From contig NC_081405.1 of NCBI RefSeq assembly GCF_030272615.1, forward strand, positions 651,016,920 to 651,080,919: 64,000 bases of DNA, read 5' to 3'. A model generated the notes under the pieces. It did not search any database. It saw only the letters and a list, made by a program, of their open reading frames with translations, and was not told where the DNA came from. A program made the translations under genes and the position numbers. This stretch comes from Cryptomeria japonica (Eukaryota > Streptophyta > Pinopsida > Cupressales > Cupressaceae). Shown one piece after another: positions 27,546 to 39,475 of this stretch. The first letter of the stretch is position 1. Every line of letters starts with the position of its first letter.

Positions 27546-28284
27546 TTTAGCCCCCACTTTAGCGGGAGTATAGGCGTATGCTCATACTTCCGGTAAAGTA
27601 CAAGGAAACAACATTGAAAGACTTTCACCACGTCAAGGAGGCAAGATACACCAAGCCCCCAGTGGACTAAGGATCTTACGACTTCGATTGACAAAGTAAA
27701 GGGGAAGATCACGGGGGAGAACCATGACTGTAAGTAGTAAGGTTCCCTCACTATGAGTCATGCAAGAAAGATATCAAAAATTTTCAAGGCAAAGCTAAAT
27801 TTGTCAAGAAATTTTCAAGTATCTTGAAAAGATATGAACGGGATGTATGCCCCCCTACGTTAAAGCGATCGCACACGCCTCAGCGGGGGTGATTGCTTTA
27901 AGGTAGTGATACATATAAGAAATGAGAAAGGAGCACGTTATCACAAGGATTTAGCCCCCAAGTGTGAGATAAGCCCAAAGATAATAGACACAAAACACAA
28001 AGCACAAGGTGACTTCGCTTTCCTCGGGGTCAGTATGCTATATGATAATTCATGTATATCATATGTATGTATGCATAATTGTTCTTCATTCCCCAATCAA
28101 GGAAGGTCACCTAGAAGAAGGGAACACATGTGTCTTTTGAGTCAACATGAGAGAGATCGAGAGATCTCAATGCTTTGCATCGTCCTCAAGTAGACAACAC
28201 TAAGGACAACAAATAGAAGAATGAGAGTAACATATAGAGGAAGTAACGAAAGAGAGGAGGAGAGAATCTGCTATGCTAATGAAA

Positions 28285-31200
28285 CTAGTCTAGCACGTCA
28301 TCTACCCCCCGATCTTGCTGGTCAATGTTTCGGGAAGGTAGGAAACACGCTAGAGGAGGAACATCCAACACAGCAGATGGAGCTATCACAAGATCCAAAC
28401 AAGGGCTATGTTCATATCCCAAGCCACGGTGTTCTTGTCTAGGAGCTAGGATAAGTGCTTTAGAAAATTCATTAGATAAATGGTTATCAATATCAACAAG
28501 TTCATATTCACTATCAGAATGAACAGGAGTAACATTTGCATCATGAATAACATTTTCATCCATATCATCATCAAGATTTATAAAAATAGGATCTTTAACT
28601 CGCACAGGATCAAGACCATCATGCATCTTATGTTTAGGAGATTTTGGCTCAATTGTCGGCTGAGGAGAAAATGGAATAATGCTTGTTGAAGGTGTTTTTG
28701 GGGATTGCGAAGTTTGAGAAGCAGCCGCTTGAGCTCTAAGACGACGCTTTCGTCGGCGTTCACGTGCAGAACGATTTCGTCTAGTCTTAGTAGGAAGTGG
28801 AGAAGATTGAGGAGGAGGAATGTTCTCATCCTTATCACTTGGGTGTTTAGGTTGTGGTCTCTTAGGTTGAACAATAGGAGAAGAGGAAGGTCTCTTCTCT
28901 CTATAAAAGGAAGGAGGAGGAACTGCTCCATATAAAGGAGGAATTTTTGGTTTAGGAAGGAGACCAAGTCCATCATGACGAGGAGGTATAGGTCTACTCT
29001 TAGGAAGTTTATTAGATATAGGCACAGTCACATCCATAGGAATGGGTGAGGAATCTTCTTGAGGAAAGACATTAGTTTTATCTTTCAAAGGAAGAACTTC
29101 CTTCTCAAGAATGATAGGAATGTCAAGTTTGGGTGTTCTAGGTTCACTTAGAGATAGGATCATGTCTTTTTTCCACTTTTGATAAGATTTAAAAAGATGA
29201 TCACTTCGCGGAGGAAGAGATTGGAATTGTTTAGGCCAAAAATAATCAATAGGAACACTAGAGGTTCTTTCAGCTGGTTTAAAGAGACTATGATTGACAG
29301 TAACAATTTCACCATTATGGGGAAATTTCAAACATTTATGAATAGGAGAAGCAATAGCTTTCATGGAAGATAGCCAAGGATAGCCTAGCTTCACACAAAA
29401 TTGTTCAGAAGATGGAATAATAGTAAAGTCCACATCAAGGGATTTGTTACAGACCTCAATAGGTAATGTAATAGAACCAATTGCAGGAGAAGAAAATGCA
29501 TCAAATAGTTTCACAACCACATTTGTTTTATCATAGATAACTTGATTCAATTGCAAAGTAAAAAGGAATTCTTTAGTAATGACATTAACCATGCAAGAAG
29601 GATCAATAAGCACTCCACGGCAAGGTGTATTTTTGACTTTTGCAACTATATATAAAGGACCATCAGGTGCCCTGATAGTTTCACTGGAATCAAATGTGAT
29701 GGAAGGTTCTTTAGGGATTTTCTGCTGCTCTACAAAGTTAATCACATTCGGAGTCATAGAGACAAGACCATCAGATGAGAGAGAGGAATCATTAGCCTCA
29801 ATCGCATTAGAGGTATGAGAAGGTAATGGATCAGTAAAAATCTGAAGATTTTGGTTAGGAGGAGCTACAGATGTGTTGCCTTTATCATTCACTCCAGACA
29901 CAGAGATAGTATTATTATCAATCAAATCTTGAATTTTACCCTTTAAAGAAAAACATTTTTCAGTATCATGCCCAGGCTGACGATGAAAGTGACAAAAAGA
30001 TTTGCTATCAAAATAAGGTGAAGTAATCTTTGCGGGATCAATTTTCCTTATAGGAGGAAGAGTAAGCACATTTTGTTCCAATAACTTATTCATAATACTA
30101 TGCAATGATTCATTCAAAGGAGTATACTTTCTTTTTTTCTTGAAAAATTTAGAAATAGGAGGCACACCTGATGCTGCATTCACATTGTTGTTGATGATGT
30201 TTTCATTGAATTTGATGGAATCTCTGTTCGGTTTAAACTTCCCAAATGGTTGTTGACTACTATCACCCTTATCACTCGGAGCCATAGGATATGATTGTTC
30301 CATTTGACTCACAGTCAGTTGATAATTGTGAAGAGTTGCGCACAACTGTTGGAAAGAAGTAAACTCAGAAAACAGGAGTTTGTCTCTAATGTCTTTTTGT
30401 AAATTAGAAATAAAGATTCTTTGAATATCATTGTCAGGCACTGGAAAGGAAATTTGAGCATACAAATGCTTATATCTACCAATGAAATCAGTCACTTTTT
30501 CTTTAACACCTTGTTTACAATGCATTAAATCAATCAAAGTAACTTTAGGACTTATATTGTTTTGAAATTGTTGAATGAAAGCATTTGCAAGTTGTTCGAA
30601 AGAAGTAATAGAATAGGAAGGCAACGAGCAATACCATTGTAGGGCTTTGTCTCTTAATGTTCTAGTAAACAGTTTTGCAAGCAACCTTTGGTCATAAGCA
30701 AAATCAGTACATATTGTTTGAAAAATCTTAACATGTGTTAGAGGATCACCTTTACCATTATAAAGCTCCAGATGCGGGATTTCAACATGTTTAGGGGGAA
30801 TAGCTCGAACAATGTCAAGAGAAAGTGGCTCGCAACATCAAATGTGGGCACACTAAACTTAGATTGATTCATAGAGGCAATTTGTTGCTGTAAAGAAGAG
30901 ACAGTTTGTGCAAGATTGTTAATGGTCGCTTCAGTCGAAGAATTCATATTAGATGTGTTAGATTGAGATGGAGGTGTTATGTTATTGAAAGAAGGTAAAG
31001 AGTAAGGTGGTGGGACTCTATGATAGTTAGTCATAGGAGATGATTGGACAGGAGGAACACTACAAGGAGGAATGGAATGGTTAAATGAATTGCCCCCTTG
31101 CGTCATGTTCATTTCTGAAGATGTAATAGGAACACTTACTGAAGGAATGAATGAAGAAGTTGGATTGAATGAAGGAAGAGGGTTGATTGAAGAAGAGGGA

Positions 31201-31727
31201 TTGCCCCCATGACTGATGATCATAGGAGGAATGTCTTGTGTTGAAGTAGTCATTATGTTTGATGTAAAAGTAGGTATACTAGCAATAGGAGTCGTCAAAG
31301 GAATAGAATGATTGTCTTGAGTAGGAGGTTGTGTATAACCTAAGGTTTCAGCACAACTCTTCATAGGCATCACATTTGAATCCACAATGTGTGCAATACC
31401 ACGCAAAATATCAATTCCATTCTTATCACTTTGAAGCATACGTTTTAGACCCTCAATTAAAGGAAGAGCTTGACTATCAGGGTATTCTTGAGACATCCAT
31501 TGTCGAAAATCGTCAAATTGGTTATCCAATTTTGAAAGTTGTTCTACAGAAACCTCATGGAGAGCTTCTTCATCATTAAGAGGATTAGAGGAATTACCCA
31601 TGTCCTCGTTAAAAAGGCCATTCAAATTAGGTTCCATCTCCTCAGTAATTAAACCTTGGAAAGACTTAATTCTAAGGCTTCGTCTAACGGGAATAGTGTA
31701 AGTAGGGCTTATTGTTGTAAAACTCAT
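28285..31727 (-). pseudogene. E2 gag-protease-like gene with Arg-rich tail, one frameshift
   Basis: Two minus-strand frames, 31727-30738 and 30684-28285, are one gene. A G-run is one base shorter than in E1 near 30828, shifting the frame. With that exception the protein is open for about 1,140 residues. In order: N-terminal region (MSFTTISPTYTIPVRRSL), Pro/Ser-rich linker, coiled-coil-like TINNLAQTVSSLQQQI, retrotrans_gag domain, CHFHRQPGHDTEKC cluster, protease-like domain, Pro-rich linker, basic tail TKTRRNRSARERRRKRRLRA and an acidic end. The protease motif is LIDPSCMVN rather than D(S/T)G, so activity is doubtful; the later GYPWLSSMKA matches the usual GRPWI. The gene would form particles and bind RNA. 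No pol follows before the polypurine tract. Confidence 0.88.
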
Positions 31728-32888
31728 GCACTAAAGAGAGAGAGAAGATTTTGAATTTTAAAGGTAGCAAATTTCAGTAAAACCAGCCAATCTTCTAGAT
31801 TTAAGCTGTTAAATACAATCAGGACAATCTCCCGAAATTTTAGAAAAAATGTCCGGGACCGTGGCGCTCGGAGTGCACACGGTCCTCGCAACTTTTTTCG
31901 AAATTTGCAGGGATGAAAGTTATGATGATTTTACAGCTAACCTGAAAAAAATTGAGTGATTTTACGATCTGCAGATAGGCCAAATTAAAGTTGCAATCTC
32001 AACATTGAACCCTACCAAGATTGTCGAAAAATGCAGAATTTGAATTTTGAAAAAGAGAGGGAAACTAAAATTTTGAATTTTATGATTTTAGAGGGAATAC
32101 CAACAGCAATGCAAGTTTTGAAATTTGAAAATTGACTCAATTTCACGCAAAATTCAATTCTGAAAGCGGTAAATCAAAGTTGTTGTAATTAAGCACTTAA
32201 TTTCAAAAGTCACAAATTGCGAAAATTTGAATAAATCACTGAAATTTCGAATGAATGATAACACACTTTTCAGATTTAGGACTGTAAGAAACACAATTTT
32301 GACACAAAATTTCAATTTTGATGATTTTTGAATGATTAGGAGCCTTAATCCAAGCAATCACAAGACCAACTTTGACTGTAATTTTGAAGGTGTTAAAATT
32401 GATAAAATCAGCCAAAATTCTGGATTTTAGTAGAAAAATACAGTAAGATCTCGCTCCCGAAATTTCGGAAAAAATGTCGGGGACGATGGCGCTCGGAGTG
32501 CACATGGTCCTCGCAACTTTTTTCCAAATTTTCAGGGATGAAAGATATTGTGATTTTATTGCGGAATCCAAAGTTACAGCTGATTTGGAAATGTTTTGAT
32601 CAGTGAAATTGTCGGACAAAGGTTGAATCAAGAGGGTTTCAAAAATTAGGGTTTTGACACTTAACCACTTAATTTTCAAAATTAAAGCACAAATATGAAT
32701 TGATAATTTGTAATAGAAGGGCAGATCTGAAACAAGCATTAACAATTAAACATTTCACAAGTTTAATTACTAAAAAGAAAATTTAGGGTTTTTATGTAAT
32801 TAACCTCTAAAATTTTGCAAAAGATCAAACATGAAAATGTAATCAAGGAATCCAATTTTCAGATCTAACTATGAATAATCAGAAAGGA
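31728..32888 (-). other. E2 leader with duplicated block
   Basis: Non-coding. Two related blocks (about 31770-31945 and 32390-32560) each carry a GGAC...GTCC hairpin motif (31856-31885 and 32480-32510), followed by ctcgcaactttttt. The ORFs here are by-products of AT-rich sequence. Confidence 0.7.
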
Positions 32889-32890
32889 TG

Positions 32891-32908
32891 TTCACGTCAG
32901 GTTCACCA
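32891..32908 (-). promoter_or_regulatory. Primer-binding site candidate of E2
   Basis: The minus strand reads TGGTGAACCTGACGTGAA, three bases after the 5' LTR. It is one base different from the E1 site at 34735-34752. Confidence 0.6.
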
Positions 32909-32911
32909 AAA

Positions 32912-34127
32912 TGTAAAGCGGAAAATCGCGATCGAACCCTAGTTGCTCTCCCCTCTTCCAACTCCAAGGAGAGAGAAGGGAGATTCACTCTAGGGTTGAT
33001 GGTTTTCACTTAGGGGAGAGACTTTACATTCAAAAGAGGGGTTGAAACCCACAAGATCCAATCCCACACAATGCGAGATTGGATGCTAAATGTGTTTCAA
33101 GGGTTAAGAAAGCAAGGCTACCCTCTTTTGTAAAGAATGTTGATAGAAGAATTAAGCTAGGAATGCATAGAAAGTGACAAAGATTCGCTTATAAACTGAG
33201 ATAGGGATATAGGATGAAGCTGGGGACCTGGAATTAGCAGTAAAATGTCGATACGGCGTTGTCCTGCAAATTTGAGCAAAAGTTGACGGGACGATGGCGC
33301 CCGGCGTGCACACGGTCCTCCGAAAAATCCGCGAAACGAAGGGGGATCTGTTCGTCTCTGCACAAGGATTCCAGATCTTCAATTTCAGCCGCGTACCTAC
33401 AACCTACACACAGAAAAGCGAAGACGATTGGGGGGTTAGGGATTAGGGGTTTGCCTTTAGGTCAAACCCCGGTTTTGGAATTAACCAAGAAATGAGAAAT
33501 TGCTGTAAATGTAATGTAAAACAAGTACTAATACCTTGTTGTAAGGATGTTTGTATCCTTATGTGCGAAGGTATAGATGTTGTTGTTTGTTGTATGTTGT
33601 ATGTTGTAGCATGTAATGTGTTGTGCCTGATCTCCTCTTCAATGGTTGAATCCTTGTCTTGAATGCAACACTTAGCCTTGAATGGAGACTTAGAATGATC
33701 AATTGCTTGAAGGAATGCTTGAATGCTTGAATGCTTGAGTATAGTTTTCACGATTTTTCCCTCATGTATGTATCTATATATCCAAATGAGAGAGGAAAAT
33801 GTAGTTTATATACTTGTCATTTAGGGTTAATAGACTGATTTTCCCGACCTTAGGCCGACCAGGAAAGATAATTTTCCAATTTGCAAACATAAAGACCCGA
33901 AGTCCAAAAGAGACCGGGCCCAAAATAGGACCCAGGGACCAGGGCGCTCTGGTCCCACCTCCCGGGACAGCAGGGTGCAAAGGAGGTTCAGGCCAGGGTG
34001 CAAGAAAATGCAGTTTTTGGTGTCATAATCAGGTTTCGGGGTCTCCATTCAGGTTCAGTGTTGCGTCGCCATCGTGAAGACCCAAATGCGGTCGAAATTG
34101 CAAGTGTTGCAATTTTAGGACGCTACA
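32912..34127 (-). repeat. LTR C (5' LTR of E2)
   Basis: 1216 bp, one copy of the 31-bp hairpin unit; otherwise nearly identical to LTR B. Confidence 0.92.
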
Positions 34128-34734
34128 GTAAGAAACACAATTTTGATACAAATTTCAATTTCAACAATTTTTGGATGATTATAAGCCTTTATCCAAGCAA
34201 TCACTAGACCAACTTTGACTTTAATTTTGAAAGTGTTAGAATTGATAAAATCAGCCAAAATTCTGGATTTTAGCAGAAAAATACAGTAAGATCTAGCTCC
34301 CGAAATTTCAGAAAAAATGTTGAGGACGATGGCGCTTGGGGTGCACACGGTCCTCGCAACTTTTTTCCAAATTTTCAGGGATGAGAGATATTGTGATTTT
34401 ATTGCGGAATCCAAAGTTACAGCCGATTTGGAGGTGTTTTGATCAGTGAAATTATCAGTCAAAGGCTGAATCAAGAGGGTTTTTTAGAGTTTTGACATTT
34501 AACCACTTAATTTTCAGAATTAAAGCACAAATATGAATTGATAATTTGCAATAGAAGGGTAGATCTGAAACAAGCATTAACAATTAAACATTTCACAAGT
34601 TTAATTACTAAAAAGAAAATTTTAGGGTTTTTATGCAATCAACCTCTAAAATTTGCACAAGATCAAACATGAAAAAATGTAATTAAGGAAGCAAATTTTT
34701 TAGATCTAACCATGAATAATCAGAATTAGGATGT
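34128..34734 (-). other. E1 leader, LTR-proximal part
   Basis: Non-coding. It matches 32281-32890 of the E2 leader, including a GGAC hairpin motif at 34323-34352. Confidence 0.75.
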
Positions 34735-34752
34735 TTCACGTCGGGTTCACCA
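34735..34752 (-). promoter_or_regulatory. Primer-binding site candidate of E1
   Basis: The minus strand reads TGGTGAACCCGACGTGAA, three bases after LTR D, identical to the site of the unrelated element E3. Confidence 0.6.
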
Positions 34753-34755
34753 AAA

Positions 34756-35937
34756 TGTAAAGCGGAAAAATCGAACCCTAGTTGTTCTCCCCCACTCCAA
34801 GGAGAGAGGAGGTCACTAGGGTTGATGGTTTTCACTTAGGAGGGACTTTACATTCAAAAGAGGAGTTGAAACCCACAAGATCCAATCCCACACAATGCAG
34901 GAACGGATTCTAAATGAGTTTCAAGGGTTAAGACATCAAGGATACCCTCTTTTGTAAAGAATGTAGATAGAAAGATTGAACTAGGAATGCATGTAAAGTA
35001 AGAAAGATTCGCTTATAAACAGAGATAGGGATACGGGATGAAGCTGCGGACCTGGAATTAGCAGTAAAATGTCGAGATGATGCTGTTCTACAAATTTGAG
35101 CGAAAGTTGACAGGACAATGGCGCCCGACGTGCACACGGTCCTCCGAAAAATCCGCGAAACGAAGGGGGACCTGTTCGTCTCTGCACAAGGATTCCAGAT
35201 CTTCAATTACAGCCGCGTACCTGCAACCTACACACAGAAAAGAGAGGATGATTGGGGGGGTAGGGATTAGGGGTTTGCCTTTAGGTCAAACCCCGGTTTT
35301 GGAATTAACCAAGAAATGAGAATGCTGTAAATGTAAATGTTTGTAATGTAAACAAGTACTGATACCTTGTTGTAAGAATGTTTGTATTCTTACATGCGAA
35401 GGTGTAATGTATGTTGTATGTTGTATGTTGTATGTGATCTCCTCTTCAATGGTTGAATCCTTGTCTTGAATGCAACACTTAGCCTTGAATGGAGACTTAG
35501 AATGCTCAATTGCTTGAAGGAATGCTTGAATGCTTGAATGTTTGAATATCGCTTCCACGTCTTGCCCTTGCTTATTTCCTTCCTCCCTTTCTAGGAGAGG
35601 AAAAGTAGTTTATATACTTGTCAATTAGGGTTGAGAGACTGATTTTTCCGACCTTAGGCCGACCAGGAAACATTATTTCCCGAATTGCAAACTTAAAGAC
35701 CCAATGCCCAAAAGAGACCGGGCCCAAAATAGGGCCAGGGACCAGGGCGCTGGGCGCCATGGTCCCACCTCCCGGGACAGCAAGGTGCAAGGAGGGATCA
35801 TGCCAAGGTGCAGAAAAATGCAGTTTTTGGTGTCACAAGCAGGTTTCGAGGTCTCCATTCAGGTTCAACGTTGCGCCGCCATCGTGAAGACCCAAATGCA
35901 GTCAAAATTGCAAGTGTCGCAATTTTAGGACGCTACA
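34756..35937 (-). repeat. LTR D (5' LTR of E1)
   Basis: 1182 bp, one copy of the 31-bp unit. It ends at the target duplication ATTAA (35938-35942). Confidence 0.92.
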
Positions 35938-35942
35938 ATTAA

Positions 35943-38642
35943 TATATTGTTTATTTTACCTACCCTATTGTACTATTAGCCGGATATTTTGGGGGTAAAT
36001 TAAATAATATTTCATATTCTTGCCTTGGTATTTGCATAAGGGTTGGTAAGAAATAATTTTAATTTGTTATTTTGATTGGCCAACATTTTTCCATGATTTT
36101 GGTTTGTTTCTCTATTTATTGGTTTCTCTATGATTATTGTGGGGTTGGCCTATGTGAGTTTTTTGGAATACTATTGTTGTTTTCTATGAGTTGAGGATTT
36201 TGGGTTTGTTGGAGCTTGACTTGGCTGTGGATTGCTCTTCATCAATTTTCTTAGACCTTCTCTTCATTTTCCAAGTTGGATGCTCTCCTCTGTGCATTTG
36301 ATTTTGAAAGCATGTTTGCTTTGTGCCTGTGTAAAGATTGTTTGCGGGGCTGGGATATTGAATTTGCAATAAGATTAATAATATAAAACTGATAAATATT
36401 TCATGAGAGGAGACTATGGTATTTTGTGATTTATTGTTGTGTTTTGTTGTGAACGACTCTCTGTGAATGCTTCAGTAATTTTTTGTATCTGTCGTGTTGT
36501 GAATAGTATTTTGATTGTGCTATGTTCGATAATTGATTGAGTGATTATCTAGTCCTTGGGTTTTTAATTGATATTATGTCTCTTTTGGGTCGATTTGAGA
36601 CCATGATTGTGTCTTAGTTCAATTTTATTTTAATTCATGAATGTCTGAGTTCCATTTTCTGAGTTTCTAGAACTTTGTCTTAGATGCACTACAAAAAGGG
36701 TCAAATGTGCTAGTTAATATGCTATAGGTGCTACCAAATTTATTATATGTGCCATAGTATGTGTTATAGGAACCATTATACCTATCAAAAGCGCCATAAC
36801 ATATGTCAAATGTGTCATTCTGGGCATTAAAGGTTTGGAGAACTTATCATATGCGCCACAAAATCTGTCAAGTGCGCTATTCTACTCTATTTTCATGTCT
36901 GAGGCTATTTTGACTTTTTGAGTCAGATATAAGCCTTTAATATTTGGATTTTGAGTTTCCAGAGGCTGTCATTTTGATTCATGAGCTATCCTAGGACTGG
37001 TTTATTGACTGAATTGGATTATTTGTAATTATTTACTCGGGCTCATATTGGATATAATCTTGATATTGTGGATTTGATTGTGTACTATTTATGAGGCTTT
37101 TATGATGGCATTTGATATTATTTATCTGATTGAGAACCTTGGATAAACAGGCTATGTCTTATAGAGAGCCCTTGGTCATGTTAAATTATGTTTTTATGTG
37201 TTGTCACCCTAAGGTCTAGGTGCATGCTAGGGGAAATGGGCTTCTAAGTGAGTGACTCGGGTTGTGAGGAGTAGACAACAGGTTACCTGAGGTTTGGACC
37301 GCCAGAATATCTCATTAGGAGTTTATCTTGTAATCAAGTGACAACTTAATTAATTAATTCTAGAAGGGTTGGTTACTAGTAATTCATTTTAATAAGATAA
37401 GGAATGGACATGGTGGCCCCAATGCCATTGCCCAAGGGTGGCAATACAGGATAGAATTGGGTAGACCTTGGTGACCTAGGTAAGCTAATCTCCCTTACTC
37501 CTTCAAGGTTGAGATGGCTCTACATGGGCATCTTGGATGCCAAGACAAGTGCCTAGGTTCCCATTATGATTGCTTGCGATGAAACCGTTTCCCTACATCT
37601 AGGTCCTAACACCTCGAATCTTAATTTGGTGTGTTGCCTCTGGAGGTATTGAGTTATATCTTGCTCTTTGATTCAACCTTGTTATGTGGTCTTGATTGTA
37701 TTCTTGGTTGTTATGTGTCAACCTAGATCTATAGTGTGAGTGGGATCTTGTGTCATCTCTTAGAACGGGGGGTGGTTCCTTGTGGGTCCACATGGTCAGG
37801 TGGTTTGATGCCTTCTTTTATTGGGATGTTCTTCATTGGATGCTATTATGCATGATGTGGAATCTTCTCTCTTCAGCTATGGAAGGATACTTGTAGCAAA
37901 TTGATGTATTATAATTCATATGGCATATATATGTGTATAATTCATGATGTATTTAGAGCTATGCTCCTTGATGTAAAATGGTAGATGATATATCAGGTGA
38001 ACATAATGATGTATCTTTTTTGTATCTTGGATAATGCTCATTAATGGAATTGGTTCTATGGATATGTATTTAGTGTTATGTGAATGTCTATGATGATTAA
38101 GGAAATGGATTAGTAATGTGGTAAATAGTATTGGAAACGGGATAACGATGCTAGGATGTTGAATAAGTGATTGGGATTAGGAACATTTGGAATTGGTGCT
38201 TTAAAATGAATCTAAGGGGTTATTGACTTTTGCATTCTTAGGAATGGAATCATGATAGGTAGTCTAGCAAAGAATCTAATGTATGGATGAAAGAGATAAT
38301 GATAGTTGAGTTAAAATGCATTAGATGATGATAGTAATCATGATGATGTTATGCTTATGATGGTATATTCTTAATTTGATTATGCTCTATGGATGGATTA
38401 GGTAATGACGTTTAGATACCCTAGGGAATATTAATTGTAGAGTTATATTTATTTCCACTTGCATATAGTACTTTGGTGAATATGTTCATCATGGTTAATT
38501 GTTTATATTATTAATGGATGTTAAATGCATATGAGTAGCTAGTTGATTATGTTGCATTAGTAGATGTTTTAAATAAAAAAATGTTCATCTCTATTGCATA
38601 TTTGATGGTTAGTTTCTCTAGGGTATTTTTGCAAGCAATACA
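35943..38642. other. Right part of element H, non-coding
   Basis: AT-rich LTR-like sequence with many tgatgat motifs and no credible ORF. At 36687 CACTACAAAAAGGG begins a 200-bp patch with repeated gtgc(t/c)ata and gcgccata motifs, which resembles the subterminal region of a CACTA transposon. No matching opposite end was found. Confidence 0.5.
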
Positions 38643-38647
38643 ACCAC

Positions 38648-39475
38648 CCTTTGGTTAACAAAGAGTCTCCCACTTAAACAAGCTCCACTTAGAAGCAAGC
38701 AAATTGCCACTCTAGAGGAATTGTTTAGAAAGAGAATCAAATTCCCTAATGAAATATGAAGGAGCCACTTGAACAAAGCACCCATAAATAGGGAGAACCT
38801 AAATCACTGACTCCAAAAGCATCACCCTTCTTGCAATGGAGAGTCATCTATGAGTCTAGTGATTGAACTTTCAATGTAACATCCAATAGCTCCTGCTAGT
38901 ACCCCCTAAGTTGTCCACCCATAGCCAAAGGAATATCTAGATAAACCAAAGGAAGGGATTTGATTTGAAATATAGAAATATTGGCAATCCTTATCTAAAT
39001 AGGCTCAGGAGTATTAAAAAAGTATATAGAATATTTATTCTTATTGACTATTTGTCCTAAAGTAGCCAAATAAACATCTAAGGTTTTCCTTAGATTCTCT
39101 ACTCCCTAAACTTGATTTACACCCATTAAATTAGTATCATCAACAAACTGTAAGTGATAATGAATGAGAAAACCATTATCCCAATTCCAACCTTGAATCA
39201 AACCTTGGGTAACCCAAGATCCAATGAATATTCCTTGACTTTTTCCATAATAATAAACAAATAGGGAGATAGAGGATCCCCATGATAGAGACCCCTAGAA
39301 GCCCCAAATAGCTATGATGGCTCACTATTGAGAAGGATTGAGAAAGAGGAAGAAGTAACACAACTCAAAGTCCAATCCACCCAGTCATGATTAAAAGCAA
39401 AGGCTATAATAATTTTATGCAAGAGATGCCACTTAACCCTATCATAGGCCTTATCAAACTCAAGAGTTTATTGAT
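38648..39475 (-). pseudogene. LINE 5' segment: RT palm region
   Basis: Minus-strand reading from 39475: EFDKAYDRVKWHLLHKII, then SRGLYHGDPLSPYLFIIM (near 39250-39300), then FVDDTNLMGV (near 39120-39150), then a region ending FKWETLC-stop-PKGG at the insertion point. These are RT motifs of plant L1-type LINEs; FVDD is a form of the FADD catalytic motif. Stops and frameshifts make it inactive. It continues at 11268 after element H. Confidence 0.85.

Larger units (their letters stand above)
26261..34127 (-). mobile_element. E2: second TR-GAG-like element, inserted in the E1 leader
   Basis: LTR B (3', 26261-27545) and LTR C (5', 32912-34127), TSD GTAAG at 26256-26260 and 34128-34132. Apart from a 69-bp difference caused by repeat units, the LTRs differ at only about five positions by eye, so the insertion is young. 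The interior holds one gag-protease-like gene, a leader with two related blocks, and a 3' region like that of E1. It has no RT or integrase. Confidence 0.93.
16978..35937 (-). mobile_element. E1: TR-GAG-like LTR retroelement (carries E2 and E3)
   Basis: Bounded by LTRs A (3', 16978-18290) and D (5', 34756-35937), with TSD ATTAA at 16973-16977 and 35938-35942. On the minus strand the order is 5' LTR, primer site, leader (split by E2), gag (split by E3), 3' region, polypurine tract, 3' LTR. It has no RT, RNase H or integrase, so it must move, if at all, with proteins from another element. Its LTRs differ at about two dozen sites by eye, more than those of E2, as expected for the older insertion. 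Confidence 0.9.
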
